Shown: one piece after another, positions 47,733-57,329 of the stretch
Position numbering within the stretch: the stretch's first letter is position 1
How the letters are laid out: each line of letters begins with the position of its first letter
Source of the DNA: Pseudomonas hamedanensis
GTDB taxonomy: Bacteria > Pseudomonadota > Gammaproteobacteria > Pseudomonadales > Pseudomonadaceae
Assembly: GCF_014268595.2 (NCBI RefSeq)
Contig: NZ_CP077091.1
Coordinates: 3,436,001 to 3,500,000, forward strand
Direction: 5' to 3'
Length of the DNA: 64,000 nucleotides
Made by a program: the position numbers and the translations under genes
Notes under the pieces: model-generated
The model's database searches: none
The model's input: the letters and a program-made list of their open reading frames with translations, nothing else
Told to the model about the DNA's origin: nothing

Positions 47733-48443
47733 TTAGAAGCGAAACACTTCCATATCGGTACGAATCGGCGAAGCCATCGGAATCTTTGGCTGCTTCTCGG
47801 CGTCGGTCGCCGGCGCTGCGGGTTTTGGTGGCGCTTTGCGCGGTGCCTCGGCCACGGGTGGCTGGTTGGCCAAGGGCTTGAGCGCTACCGACAGTTGCTC
47901 GGCCAGCCGCTGCAGCAAAATCCCTTGGGCCTGCACCTGCGAAGCGGTGCTGCCGGCGTGCAGCTCCTGCAAATGAATGATGCGGTTATCACGCACCTGA
48001 CCACGGCGGTCGATCAGACGCCACTGCGCATCGAGAATCGCCGGTTGTTTCTGCCCGGAATCCAGACGCGTGATGGTCAGCAACACTTGCACATCCGGGG
48101 TGAAACCAGTCGTGGCAGGTGCCAGCACCACACGCTGGCTATCCAGATGACCGGCGACCTGCCGCATCAGCAATTGATCGATATCCGACGAAAGGCTGCC
48201 CGCCCAGCGACCGTCGGTCGCCGCTTGCAGGCTGCCGTCCGGTTGGCGTTGCAGCAGCGTCTCGCGTTGCAGGTAATCGGCAACGACTACCGGCCCCAGC
48301 AAAACCGCCATGCCCGCGCTTTGCGCAGGCTGAACCGGACTTCCGCTGTCCAGCTGATACAGCGACACCGGCTGGTGAACGCTGCAACCCGCCAGGCCCA
48401 GAACGCCGGCGAGCAACAAAATAAGGGGGCGTAGAGCAGTCAT
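47733..48443 (-). CDS. PqiC-like (ABC transport auxiliary, DUF330) lipoprotein
   Basis: A 236-aa predicted outer-membrane lipoprotein. The lipobox LGLAGC follows a hydrophobic signal (TALRPLILLLAGVLG). The body (VSLYQLDSG, LGPVVVADYLQRETLLQRQP, LDSQRVVLAP) resembles PqiC/DUF330 proteins, which work with MCE-type lipid transporters. The last 50 residues are Pro/Ala/Lys-rich. There is no pqiA or pqiB nearby. Start ATG 48443 or 48446 (two methionines in a row), with GGACGGG upstream. Family placement is moderately sure; substrate unknown. Confidence 0.8.
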   Translation of the reverse strand: MTALRPLILLLAGVLGLAGCSVHQPVSLYQLDSGSPVQPAQSAGMAVLLGPVVVADYLQRETLLQRQPDGSLQAATDGRWAGSLSSDIDQLLMRQVAGHLDSQRVVLAPATTGFTPDVQVLLTITRLDSGQKQPAILDAQWRLIDRRGQVRDNRIIHLQELHAGSTASQVQAQGILLQRLAEQLSVALKPLANQPPVAEAPRKAPPKPAAPATDAEKQPKIPMASPIRTDMEVFRF

Positions 48444-48574
48444 CATCCCGTCCAGGTGGCCGCCACAAGGCTGACCACAGTGAAAATACTCAATAAATAT
48501 GAAGAACGCTCGGCCACGCCGGCGCTTGAAAGGCCATATCATCCGTGAATATGCGTTCCGACTCCAGCGCCAAA

Positions 48575-48608
48575 GCGTCGATCTACGCGTTAAATCGTAG
48601 ATCGACGC
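48575..48608 (-). terminator. Hairpin after parC
   Basis: GCGTCGATCTACG and CGTAGATCGACGC are exact 13-bp arms around an 8-base loop, 20 bases past the parC stop. On the minus strand it is followed by TTTGG, so it is a probable but weak intrinsic terminator. Confidence 0.6.
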
Positions 48609-48628
48609 CTCTGGAAGGGCGTTCTCGC

Positions 48629-50893
48629 CTAATTGAGGTTTTCGACGAGCAGCGCATCCACCCGCTGGAAGCCCCTCGGCAGCTTGTTGCCACGTCGCCC
48701 ACGCTCACCTTTGTAGTGTTCAAGGTCGTCGGCCTTCAGCGACAGGGTCCGTTTGCCAGCCTGCAACACCAGGGTGGCGCCTTCCGGCAGGACTGCGATG
48801 TCCGTGACATATTCTTCGCGGCTGGCCACGCGCTCACCGGAAATACCGATGATCTTGTTGCCTTTGCCCTTACCTAATTGTGGCAGATCGCTGATTTTGA
48901 AGATCAGCAGGCGACCTTCGGTCGTGACCGAGGCCAGCCAGTTGTGTTCGCGGTCGGCGACCGGGCGCGGCGCGATGACTTTGGCGTTGTTCGGCAAGCT
49001 CAACAGGGCCTTGCCGGCCTTGTTCTTGGCTTGCAGGTCTTCACCTTTGACCACGAAGCCGTAACCGGCATCGGAAGCGATCACGTACAGGGAATCATCT
49101 TCCGGCATCAGCACGCATTCGAAGCTCGCGCCCGGTGGCGGCGTCAGACGACCGGTCAACGGTTCGCCTTGGCCACGGGCCGACGGCAACGTGTGCGCGG
49201 CGACCGAATAACTGCGACCGGTGGAGTCGATGAATACGGCAAACTGGTTGGAGCGCCCCGCTGCCGAGGTCTTGAAGCCGTCGCCCGCCTTGTAGGAGAG
49301 GCCGGTGGCGTCGATGTCATGGCCCTTGGCCGAACGTACCCAGCCTTTTTCCGACAGCACGACGGTAACTTTCTCGTTCGGCAGCAGATCGTGCTCGGTC
49401 AATGCCTTGGCTTCGGCGCGCTCGACGATTGGCGAACGGCGGTCATCGCCATAGGTTTCGGCGTCTTTGAGCAGCTCGGTGCGCACCAGCTTCTTCAGCT
49501 TGGCTTCGCTGCCCAGCAGGGCTTGCAGCTTGGCTTGCTCCTTGAGCAGTTCGTCCTGCTCGTCGCGCAGCTTCATCTCTTCCAGTCGCGCCAACTGGCG
49601 CAGACGGGTGTCGAGGATGTAGTCGGCCTGAATCTCGCTCAGGGCGAAACGCTCGATCAACTTGGCTTTCGGGTGTTCCTCGGTACGGATGATGTGAATC
49701 ACTTCATCCAGATTGAGGTAAGCGATCAGCAAACCGTCCAACAGGTGCAGACGACGCTCAACCTTATCGAGGCGGAATTGCAGGCGCCGCCGCACGGTCA
49801 GCACGCGGAATTCCAGCCATTCGACCAGCAGCGCGCGCAGGTTTTTCAGCTGCGGCTTGCCGTCCAGACCAATGATGTTGATGTTGACCCGGTAGGTCGA
49901 CTCCAGCTCGGTACTGGCGAACAGATGCTGCATCAGCGCTTCGTGGTCGACGCGGCTGTTGACCGGGATGATCACGATACGGCACGGGTTTTCGTGGTCG
50001 GATTCGTCGCGCAGGTCGGCGATCTGCGGCGCCTTCGACGGTTTGGCCTGCATCAGCGCAGCGATCTGCTCCAGCACCTTGGCCCCGGAGACCTGATGCG
50101 GCAGCGCGGTGACGATGATGTCGCCGTCTTCGACGTGGTACACGGCGCGCATGCGAACCGAGCCCTTGCCGGTTTCGTACATTTTCAGCAGGTCGGCGCG
50201 CGGCGTGATGATTTCCGCTTCGGTCGGATAATCCGGGCCCTGAATGTGTTCGCAGAGCTGTTCTACCGTGGCTTTCGGCTCATCGAGCAGGCGCACGCAG
50301 GCAGTGGCGACTTCACGCAGGTTGTGCGGCGGCACGTCGGTGGCCATACCCACGGCGATGCCGGTGGTGCCGTTGAGCAGAATGTTCGGCAAACGCGCCG
50401 GTAACACCAACGGCTCCTGCAGGGTGCCGTCGAAGTTCGGGCCCCAGTCAGCCGTGCCCTGACCGAGTTCGCTGAGCAGCACTTCGGAATAACGCGACAG
50501 CCGCGCTTCGGTGTAACGCATGGCGGCGAAGGACTTCGGATCGTCCGGCGCCCCCCAGTTGCCCTGGCCATCGACCAGCGTGTAGCGATAGCTGAACGGC
50601 TGCGCCATCAGTACCATCGCCTCGTAGCACGCCGAGTCGCCGTGGGGGTGGAACTTGCCGAGCACGTCACCGACGGTACGCGCCGACTTCTTGTGCTTGG
50701 AATCGGCGTCCAGCCCCAGCTCGCTCATGGCGTAGACGATACGCCGCTGTACCGGTTTCAGGCCGTCGCCGATATGTGGCAGCGCGCGGTCCATGATCAC
50801 GTACATGGAGTAGTTGAGGTAGGCACTTTCGGTGAAGTCAGCCAGCGAGCGGCGTTCTACGCCGTCCAGGCTGAGATCAAGGGGATTGCTCAT
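48629..50893 (-). CDS. parC: DNA topoisomerase IV subunit A
   Basis: ParC is the DNA-cutting subunit of topoisomerase IV, which unlinks daughter chromosomes. The 754-aa protein begins [20 protein letters not shown]. The quinolone-resistance region [18 protein letters not shown] keeps Ser87 and Glu91, the usual susceptible residues. The catalytic Tyr lies in [11 protein letters not shown] long coiled coil ([20 protein letters not shown]) and a C-terminal beta-pinwheel follow. The ATG at 50893 has GAGG six bases upstream; 21 extra upstream codons are unsupported. The gene starts seven bases after the retropepsin-like gene. Confidence 0.98.
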   Translation of the reverse strand: MSNPLDLSLDGVERRSLADFTESAYLNYSMYVIMDRALPHIGDGLKPVQRRIVYAMSELGLDADSKHKKSARTVGDVLGKFHPHGDSACYEAMVLMAQPFSYRYTLVDGQGNWGAPDDPKSFAAMRYTEARLSRYSEVLLSELGQGTADWGPNFDGTLQEPLVLPARLPNILLNGTTGIAVGMATDVPPHNLREVATACVRLLDEPKATVEQLCEHIQGPDYPTEAEIITPRADLLKMYETGKGSVRMRAVYHVEDGDIIVTALPHQVSGAKVLEQIAALMQAKPSKAPQIADLRDESDHENPCRIVIIPVNSRVDHEALMQHLFASTELESTYRVNINIIGLDGKPQLKNLRALLVEWLEFRVLTVRRRLQFRLDKVERRLHLLDGLLIAYLNLDEVIHIIRTEEHPKAKLIERFALSEIQADYILDTRLRQLARLEEMKLRDEQDELLKEQAKLQALLGSEAKLKKLVRTELLKDAETYGDDRRSPIVERAEAKALTEHDLLPNEKVTVVLSEKGWVRSAKGHDIDATGLSYKAGDGFKTSAAGRSNQFAVFIDSTGRSYSVAAHTLPSARGQGEPLTGRLTPPPGASFECVLMPEDDSLYVIASDAGYGFVVKGEDLQAKNKAGKALLSLPNNAKVIAPRPVADREHNWLASVTTEGRLLIFKISDLPQLGKGKGNKIIGISGERVASREEYVTDIAVLPEGATLVLQAGKRTLSLKADDLEHYKGERGRRGNKLPRGFQRVDALLVENLN

Positions 50894-50900
50894 GCAGGCC

Positions 50901-51425
50901 TCATCGGTTCGTTGTCTGGCGCAGCAGCATGGTGCCACCGCGCTGAGTAAATTCAAGTCTGTTCAGGGCGCTCATGCCGAGCAGCACCTGATCGCCATGC
51001 AGCCCCGGCGCCACCAGTGCGCGGACATCCCGCAGCACAATGTCGCCCAGTTGCAGGCGGGCAATTTTCGTTCGGTAGCCCTGGCTCAGGCCGTTGGCCG
51101 TGCTCAGGGTTACACCGAAACCTTCTTCAAGCTTCAAACGTTTGGCCAGGTCTGCCGGGATCGACACATCGGTGGCGCCGGTGTCGAGCATGAACTCCAC
51201 CGGCTCGCCATTGATCTGGCCGCTGGCGACAAAATGCCCTTGGGCATTGCTTGCCAGCTTCACCTCGATAAACCCTTCGCCCTGCTCCGACGTGACAACG
51301 ATATTGGGATTCTGCTGACGCTGCTCCCACTGACCGAAAAACCGGGTCGCCAGAAACAACGCCGCGCACCAGGCCAGGATCATCAGCACCCGACCGGCGC
51401 GCTTGCCCGGCGGCTGCTGGCTCAT
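50901..51425 (-). CDS. Retropepsin-like aspartic protease (clan AA)
   Basis: A 174-aa membrane-anchored protein with an N-terminal helix ([18 protein letters not shown]) and a single retropepsin domain. The catalytic motif is [13 protein letters not shown] with Asp81. A second conserved stretch, [12 protein letters not shown], is typical of the TIGR02281 group. Like retroviral proteases it would act as a dimer. It lies between parE and parC, overlapping the upstream gene by four bases (ATGA). Substrate unknown. Confidence 0.9.
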   Translation of the reverse strand: MSQQPPGKRAGRVLMILAWCAALFLATRFFGQWEQRQQNPNIVVTSEQGEGFIEVKLASNAQGHFVASGQINGEPVEFMLDTGATDVSIPADLAKRLKLEEGFGVTLSTANGLSQGYRTKIARLQLGDIVLRDVRALVAPGLHGDQVLLGMSALNRLEFTQRGGTMLLRQTTNR

Positions 51426-52411
51426 GGCTTGACGCTCCAGCCACCGTCCGGCGCGGCAAAGCGCCAGACCACCGGGCGTACCTCACCGTCGGCACGCGGC
51501 CCGAAATTATTGTCGACGCCAATCCATGCCCCTCCGGCATCAATGACCAGCGCCTCTTCCAGCCCGTAGTTCTGCGCGTAACGGCGGTTGGCCTGTAACA
51601 GTTCGGCGGCATACGACCAGCACTGCTCGACCTTGGCTGTCTGTGCATCGCGTCGACAAATCTGAAAAGCGTTGCGTTCAAGGGTAAACAATTTGCCGTT
51701 AAACAACGAAATATCAGAAAAGTCCCGGTTGACCGCTCTGGCCTTGGGGAACTGCGGCGGCTGCTTCTCCTTGCCGCCCTCACTGAGCAACACACAGCGA
51801 CCGTCGCAATCCCACACCGTCTGCTGACGCTTGATCAGCAGCAACCCACGGTTTTGCCGTTCGGCAGCCAGCCACATCTGATCGCCCGCCGGGTTCACCG
51901 CCAAGCCCTCGAAGATCGCATTGAAGTGTAGAAGCATGCCGCTCGCCCGCGCCTCGCGAACCAGCATCGGCGAAATCTTCAACCACTTTGCCGGGCCGCT
52001 GACCGGCACCTGCAACACCGCCGCATGGGCTTCACTGACGATGTAGCGATTGCCCGCGCTGTCGCAGCTGATGCCTTCGAAATCCAGATCGCCACCGCGA
52101 ACGAACGACGCCGCCCAGGTGCGCGAGTTCAAGCCCCAGGGCAAACCGCTGTCCGGCACTGGCGGCGCGTCGATGCGCACCGTTTCGGCCTGCCAGACCT
52201 GATCGCGGGTATCGAGCCGGTAGATCTGCTCGTCATCGCGATCGGAGACTGTCCACAATTCGTTGCCGCACAGCGCCAGGCCCGACAGGTTGCCGCCGCG
52301 CATGCCGTCGACCGGGTGCCCGGAGAGCAAGCGCAACTCCTGCAGCGGTTCGGCCGACACGCTCATCGCACTCAGCAACAACGCAGCCACCAAGGCCCAG
52401 CCAAATTGCAT
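51422..52411 (-). CDS. Esterase-like activity of phytase family protein
   Basis: A 329-aa secreted or periplasmic protein with a signal peptide (FGWALVAALLLSAMSVSA). The body resembles the esterase-like phytase family (PF13449): NLSGLALCGNELWTVSDRDD, then DFEGISCDSAGNRYIVSEA and FEGLAVNPAGDQMWLAAE, repeating beta-propeller strands with Asp/Glu pairs. Its ATG overlaps the parE stop by one base, and its stop overlaps the retropepsin start. The reaction in Pseudomonas is not established. Confidence 0.85.
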   Translation of the reverse strand: MQFGWALVAALLLSAMSVSAEPLQELRLLSGHPVDGMRGGNLSGLALCGNELWTVSDRDDEQIYRLDTRDQVWQAETVRIDAPPVPDSGLPWGLNSRTWAASFVRGGDLDFEGISCDSAGNRYIVSEAHAAVLQVPVSGPAKWLKISPMLVREARASGMLLHFNAIFEGLAVNPAGDQMWLAAERQNRGLLLIKRQQTVWDCDGRCVLLSEGGKEKQPPQFPKARAVNRDFSDISLFNGKLFTLERNAFQICRRDAQTAKVEQCWSYAAELLQANRRYAQNYGLEEALVIDAGGAWIGVDNNFGPRADGEVRPVVWRFAAPDGGWSVKP

Positions 52412-54318
52412 CAGGCCAGCACCTCGGCGAGGTTACCTTTGGATTCGAGCCAGGATTTGCGGTCGCCGGCGCGTTTCTTCGCCAGCAGCATGTCCATCAT
52501 TTCCGAGGTTTCGGCAAAGTCTTCGCCCAGAGTCAACTGCACCAGACGCCGAGTGTTCGGGTCCATGGTGGTTTCGCGCAGCTGCGGCGGATTCATTTCA
52601 CCCAGACCTTTAAATCGGGTGACCTGCGGCTTGCCGCGTTTCTTTTCGGCCACCAGACGGTCAAGAATGCCGTCACGCTCGGCTTCGTCGAGGGCGTAAT
52701 AGATTTCTTTGCCCAGGTCGATGCGGTACAGCGGCGGCATCGCCACGTAAACGTGACCGGCATCCACCAGCGGGCGGAAGTGCTGGACGAACAAGGCGCA
52801 AAGCAGCGTAGCGATGTGCAGACCGTCGGAGTCGGCGTCGGCGAGAATGCAGATCTTGCCGTAGCGCAGCTGGCTCATGTCCGCAGCGCCGGGATCGACG
52901 CCGATGGCCACGGCGATGTTGTGCACTTCCTGGCTGGCGAGCACTTCGCTGCCGTCGACTTCCCACGTATTGAGGATCTTGCCGCGCAACGGCAGGATCG
53001 CCTGGAATTCCTTGTCCCGCGCTTGCTTGGCCGAACCACCGGCGGAGTCACCTTCGACCAGGAACAGCTCGGAACGCATCGGGTCCTGCCCGGCGCAGTC
53101 CGCCAGTTTGCCGGGCAGTGCCGGCCCCTGGGTGACGCGTTTGCGCTCGACTTTCTTGCTCGCCTTGAGGCGCCGGCCAGCGTTGTTGATCGCCAGTTCG
53201 GCCAGGGCCAGGCCGGTTTCCGGGTTGGCGTTGAGCCACAGGCTGAACGCATCTTTGACCACACCTGAAACGAACGCCGCCGCTTCACGGGACGACAGGC
53301 GCTCTTTGGTCTGACCGGAGAATTGCGGCTCCTGCATCTTCATCGACAGAACGAAAGCGATGCGTTCCCAGACGTCTTCCGGCGCCAGCTTCACCCCGCG
53401 CGGCAGCAGGCTGCGGAATTCGCAGAATTCGCGCATGGCATCAAGCAGGCCCTGACGCAAACCGTTGACGTGGGTACCGCCCTGCGCCGTCGGGATCAGG
53501 TTGACGTAGCTTTCCTGCACCGCGTCGCCGCCTTCCGGCAACCACAGCAGCGCCCAGTCGACCGCTTCTTTATTACCGGCAAAGGCGCCGCAGAACGGCT
53601 CGTCCGGCAGGCGCTCGAATTCACTGACCGCATCGACCAGATACGAACGCAGGCCGTCTTCGTAGTGCCACTCGACCTTATCGCCGGTGCCTTTGTCTTC
53701 AAAGCTGACCAGCAGCCCCGGGCACAACACAGCCTTGGCCTTGAGCACATGCTTGAGGCGGCTGATGGAAAATTTCGGTGAATCGAAGTATTTAGGGTCC
53801 GGCGAAAAGTACACGCTGGTACCGGTGTTGCGCTTGCCGACGCTGCCAACGATTTCCAGCTCCGAGGCCTTGAAGCCGTCATTGAAGGTCATCTGGTATT
53901 CGTTGCCGTCGCGCTTCACCCGCACCCGGACTTCCGTCGACAGGGCATTGACCACGGAAATACCCACCCCGTGCAGACCGCCGGAGAACTGGTAGTTCTT
54001 GTTGGAAAACTTGCCGCCCGCGTGCAGTTTGGTAAGGATCAGCTCGACGCCGGACACGCCCTCTTCCGGGTGGATGTCGACTGGCATGCCACGGCCGTCG
54101 TCGCTGACTTCCAGCGAGTGGTCGGCGTGCAGGATGACCTGCACCGATTTCGCGTGGCCGGCCAGGGCTTCGTCAACACTGTTGTCGATGACTTCCTGGG
54201 CGAGGTGGTTCGGCCGACTGGTGTCGGTGTACATGCCGGGGCGTTTGCGCACCGGGTCGAGGCCCGAGAGGACTTCGATGGCGTCGGCGTTATAAGAACT
54301 AGCGCTGGGAGTGGCCAT
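52411..54318 (-). CDS. parE: DNA topoisomerase IV subunit B
   Basis: ParE is the ATPase subunit of topoisomerase IV. The 635-aa protein has the GHKL domain (EVIDNSVDEALAGHA with the catalytic Glu, SDDGRGMPVDIHPEEG, GGLHGVGISVVNALS). A transducer domain follows, then TOPRIM with ELFLVEGDSAGGSAKQARDK and the acidic LADADSDGLHI. RFKGLGEMNPPQLRETTMDP completes the family signature. ATG 54318. It heads a four-gene overlapping run: parE, esterase-like, retropepsin-like, parC. Confidence 0.98.
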   Translation of the reverse strand: MATPSASSYNADAIEVLSGLDPVRKRPGMYTDTSRPNHLAQEVIDNSVDEALAGHAKSVQVILHADHSLEVSDDGRGMPVDIHPEEGVSGVELILTKLHAGGKFSNKNYQFSGGLHGVGISVVNALSTEVRVRVKRDGNEYQMTFNDGFKASELEIVGSVGKRNTGTSVYFSPDPKYFDSPKFSISRLKHVLKAKAVLCPGLLVSFEDKGTGDKVEWHYEDGLRSYLVDAVSEFERLPDEPFCGAFAGNKEAVDWALLWLPEGGDAVQESYVNLIPTAQGGTHVNGLRQGLLDAMREFCEFRSLLPRGVKLAPEDVWERIAFVLSMKMQEPQFSGQTKERLSSREAAAFVSGVVKDAFSLWLNANPETGLALAELAINNAGRRLKASKKVERKRVTQGPALPGKLADCAGQDPMRSELFLVEGDSAGGSAKQARDKEFQAILPLRGKILNTWEVDGSEVLASQEVHNIAVAIGVDPGAADMSQLRYGKICILADADSDGLHIATLLCALFVQHFRPLVDAGHVYVAMPPLYRIDLGKEIYYALDEAERDGILDRLVAEKKRGKPQVTRFKGLGEMNPPQLRETTMDPNTRRLVQLTLGEDFAETSEMMDMLLAKKRAGDRKSWLESKGNLAEVLA

Positions 54319-54359
54319 AAGGTCTCGTCGTCAGTCATTCATGAAAGAGGGGCAAGACT

Positions 54360-54968
54360 TCACAGCGTGGTGAAATCGATTGCCTGATACATATCGGCAG
54401 CCATGCCGGCAAAACTCAGCAACGCCGGCAATTGCCCGGCAAAGCCTTGGAAACTGTGGTCGCCGCCTGCCTGGATGCGCAGGGCACAGGCGCGGTAATA
54501 CTGTTGGGCGAGGCGATAATCCAGCGTTTCATCGCCGGTTTGCAACCAGACCTGATAACGCCGTGGATCCTGCGGTGCCGGCACTTCCAGTTCGGCCAGG
54601 GCCGTGACGTGGTCGTGGGTCAATTCCCAGGTTTCATCGGTGTAGAGGTTTTTCTGCGTGCCCAGATAACCATCGAACATCCGGTGCGGGCTGACCGCCG
54701 GGTTGACCAGCAGCGCTTTCAGGCCATGGCGCTCGGCCAGGTGAGTCGCATAGTAGCCGCCGAGTGAGCTTCCCACCAGCAGCGGACCGCCCAGCTCGGC
54801 AATCGCTTGCTCCAGCTGAGCGATGGCTTCGCGCGGATGATGATGCAGGGGCGGCACCCGCAGTTGCTCGCTCAAGCCCAGCCGCTCCATCACCGCGACC
54901 AGCTGACAGGCCTTCTTCGAGGCCGGCGCACTGTTGAAACCGTGGATATAGAGGATCGAACCGGACAT
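54360..54968 (-). CDS. yqiA: YqiA/YcfP family alpha/beta-hydrolase
   Basis: A 202-aa esterase of the YqiA family. The start SILYIHGFNSAPASKKA supplies the oxyanion-hole HGF, and the nucleophile elbow is VGSSLGGYYATHL. The catalytic His is in GGDHSFQGF, and a late Asp in LQTGDETLDY completes the likely triad. It lies between cpdA and parE, the order also found in E. coli (nudF-yqiB-cpdA-yqiA-parE). The physiological ester is unknown. Confidence 0.93.
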   Translation of the reverse strand: MSGSILYIHGFNSAPASKKACQLVAVMERLGLSEQLRVPPLHHHPREAIAQLEQAIAELGGPLLVGSSLGGYYATHLAERHGLKALLVNPAVSPHRMFDGYLGTQKNLYTDETWELTHDHVTALAELEVPAPQDPRRYQVWLQTGDETLDYRLAQQYYRACALRIQAGGDHSFQGFAGQLPALLSFAGMAADMYQAIDFTTL

Positions 54969-55046
54969 TTGAGCTCCCTGGCTGTCGGCGAAAGATAGCG
55001 GAGTTTACAGGGAGTCAGCGGATTCGGGGGTGTTTGTGCGGACGCC

Positions 55047-55110
55047 ATCGCGAGCAGGCTCACTCCTACAGTTGATCGCATTCCCCTGTAGGAGTGAGCC
55101 TGCTCGCGAT
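55047..55110. repeat. REP doublet (inverted 25-bp arms)
   Basis: ATCGCGAGCAGGCTCACTCC and its inverted copy ending at 55110 are separated by 14 bases, between cpdA and yqiA. Same family as 5444-5504. Confidence 0.85.
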
Positions 55111-55126
55111 CGCCGCGACGCGGTCT

Positions 55127-55942
55127 TCAATAACCGTTGGAGCCGTAGTCGACGGTGAAGTCGAATCCAGTCACGCGCTCAACCCCGGTCTCCAGCCGTC
55201 CATCCGGCAAAAGCCGCAACCAGCGATACCCCGGCGCCTGCTCGCCGACCTTGAAATCCACACTCCCCGGCTCGAACTGAATGCAGGTCGAAGGCGAAGC
55301 CATCAATCTCACGCCGTTGCGCTCGCGATCAATCTCCTGATGCACATGCCCCCACAGCACCGCGCGAACCTGTGGAAAGCGATCCAGTACTTCAAAGAAG
55401 GCTTCAGGATTGCGCAGACCAATCGGCTCCATCCATGCGCAACCGATCGACACCGGATGATGGTGGAAGCACACCAGATGATGACGCTCCGTTGCTTCGC
55501 TCAATGAGCGGGCCAGCAATTGCAGTTGGTCGTCCTGCAAATACCCCGGAACCGAGCCCGGCACGGCCGAATCCAGCAACGTCACACGCCAGTTGCCAAT
55601 ATCGACAACCGGCTCCAGCAACGCGCTCTGCACCGCCGCCTCGGCCATAACCATCGGCTCGTCGTGATTGCCCGGAATCCAGCGCGCCGGGGCCTCGATC
55701 TGCGCGCTTATCTGGCGGAAGGCCTGATACGACGCAAGCGTACCGTCCTGGGAAATGTCGCCGGTGGCCAGCACCAGATCAATCTGTGGCTGTTGCGACA
55801 ACACCAGATCGATGACCTTTTGCAGGCTCTCGCGCGTTTTCAGGCCCAGCAGTTTGCCGTCCGCTTCAGCGAACAGGTGGCTGTCGGACAACTGCACCAG
55901 CAGCGCCGGGTCGGCGGTGGTCAACGTGGATACGCTCGGCAA
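55127..55942 (-). CDS. cpdA: 3',5'-cyclic-AMP phosphodiesterase
   Basis: CpdA hydrolyses cAMP and so lowers Vfr/Crp activity. The 271-aa metallophosphoesterase has the binuclear metal motifs QLSDSHLF, ATGDISQDG, GNHDEP, HHHP and WGHVHQE in order. No ATG fits the N-terminus. TTG 55942 is chosen because TTGGGAG lies six bases upstream and the product then starts MPSVSTLTTADPALLVQLSD, which matches the family length. A second TTG at 55987 is less likely. Confidence 0.95.
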   Translation of the reverse strand: MPSVSTLTTADPALLVQLSDSHLFAEADGKLLGLKTRESLQKVIDLVLSQQPQIDLVLATGDISQDGTLASYQAFRQISAQIEAPARWIPGNHDEPMVMAEAAVQSALLEPVVDIGNWRVTLLDSAVPGSVPGYLQDDQLQLLARSLSEATERHHLVCFHHHPVSIGCAWMEPIGLRNPEAFFEVLDRFPQVRAVLWGHVHQEIDRERNGVRLMASPSTCIQFEPGSVDFKVGEQAPGYRWLRLLPDGRLETGVERVTGFDFTVDYGSNGY

Positions 55943-56041
55943 GGCGTTCTCCCAAGGCAAAAGCACGGAATCGATCAAGTGCGGCAATTATGCTGGGCGA
56001 TGGCTCAAAGGGGAAAGCGCCGAACCGGACGCAGTTCACAA

Positions 56042-56494
56042 CTAGCGAACGACTTCGTACTCGTGCCCCAACGCCAGGCAATGACTCAGCCACTCCCCCA
56101 GGAACAGATTGAGCTGAGCCTTTTCATCCGGCTGGTGCATGGCCGCGTTCGGGTAAGGATAGATGCCGCGAAAGCGTCGTGCATGTTCGGCGCTGACCAC
56201 TTCGGCCATGCGCGCGTCGTGATAGACCTGCACTTCCAGCTGCGGCACCGGCAACCACGGCAGGCTGTGTTCCTGACGCACCTGCAAGGTCGTGGTGTAC
56301 GGGCAGGTTTGCAGCACTTCGAGGGCCAGCACGCCGAGCATTTGCTCACCCTGAGTCACGGCGATGCGCCGGGCCTCGGGGTCGTTGCGCATGTCCGGCA
56401 GCAGTCGCATCAGGCGCGCGTAGTTGGCCTCGCAGGCGGCTTGCAGCCCCACAAGGTCAACCCGATAACGATCGCGCAGCATGTTTACGACCAT
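56042..56494 (-). CDS. DUF1249 (YqiB-like) protein
   Basis: A 150-aa cytoplasmic protein of the DUF1249/YqiB family, found between nudF and cpdA here and in E. coli. It begins MVVNMLRDRYRVDLVGLQAA. Conserved segments are CEANYARLMRLLPD, LPWLPVPQLEVQVYHDARMAEV and YPYPNAAMHQPDEKAQLNLF. ATG 56494 follows GAGGGGG closely and overlaps the nudF end by ten bases; ATG 56482 is an alternative. No function is established. Confidence 0.88.
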   Translation of the reverse strand: MVVNMLRDRYRVDLVGLQAACEANYARLMRLLPDMRNDPEARRIAVTQGEQMLGVLALEVLQTCPYTTTLQVRQEHSLPWLPVPQLEVQVYHDARMAEVVSAEHARRFRGIYPYPNAAMHQPDEKAQLNLFLGEWLSHCLALGHEYEVVR

Positions 56495-57102
56495 AGCCCC
56501 CTCACTTCGGCGCGGTTCAGCGCCAGCCACTGCAAGGCGATGATGCTCGCCGCGTTGGCAATGCGTCCGTCGCGGACCGCCTGCAAGGCATCTTCAAATG
56601 CCCAGACCGTTACGCGAATATCCTCTGCCTCTTCTTCCAGGCCGTGCAGACCGCCGACGCCGTCGGTGCTGCAACGCCCCAGATACAAATGCACAAATTC
56701 ATTGCTGCCACCCGGCGACGGGAAATATTTGGCCATCGGCCACAACGCCTTGATGTCCAGCCCAGCTTCCTCCTGCGCCTCGCGGTGAGCAACTTCTTCC
56801 GGTTGTTCATCCTTATCGATCAGACCAGCAACCAGTTCGACCAGCCACGGGTTGTCGGCCTTGCCCATGGCGCCGACTCGAAACTGCTCGATCAGCACCA
56901 CTTGGTCGCGCTGCGGATCGTAAGGCAGCACGCACACGGCATCGTGACGCACGAATATTTCACGGTTGATCTCGCGGCTCATGCCACCGGCAAACAACTC
57001 ATGGCGCAGGTGCACACGGTCGAGCTTGTAAAAGCCCTCGTAGCATTTTTCGCGCCGCACGATATCGACGGCGGTCGGAATGGCGTTGGCAAAATCGGTC
57101 AT
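56485..57102 (-). CDS. nudF: ADP-ribose pyrophosphatase (Nudix)
   Basis: A 205-aa Nudix hydrolase that splits ADP-ribose and related sugar nucleotides. The Nudix box GX5EX7REX2EEXG is complete: GLIDKDEQPEEVAH followed by REAQEEAGLD. Upstream, the substrate-loop segment VVLIEQFRVGAMGKADNPWL and downstream PSPGGSNEFVHLYLGR are typical of NudF. ATG 57102 has AGAGGA five to six bases upstream, and the upstream extension is not conserved. It heads the nudF - DUF1249 - cpdA - yqiA - parE run on the minus strand. Confidence 0.94.
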   Translation of the reverse strand: MTDFANAIPTAVDIVRREKCYEGFYKLDRVHLRHELFAGGMSREINREIFVRHDAVCVLPYDPQRDQVVLIEQFRVGAMGKADNPWLVELVAGLIDKDEQPEEVAHREAQEEAGLDIKALWPMAKYFPSPGGSNEFVHLYLGRCSTDGVGGLHGLEEEAEDIRVTVWAFEDALQAVRDGRIANAASIIALQWLALNRAEVRGLWS

Positions 57103-57329
57103 AAGCATCCTCTTTACTGCACATCCATTACGAGGTTGCTGGGTGTGACCGGCAACCCCGACTTCGCGCCATCCTAACGCGCCCGCACCGTTTGATGCAG
57201 CCCCTTTACCGTCAGCGGGATGGACGGTGACGGCGAAACCCACTCTAATTAGCTTAGTGGCGAACTGACTGCTTCGTTGAGAGTCGAAGCGGTAACTTTT
57301 TGCCTTCCCCTGCTTTCGAAAGGACGCCC

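Noticed and set aside
46592..47881. A 429-codon open frame encoding a 45-residue repeat protein
   Set aside because: It is a read-through of the REP array whose period is a multiple of three; it has no ribosome-binding site and other frames are open too.
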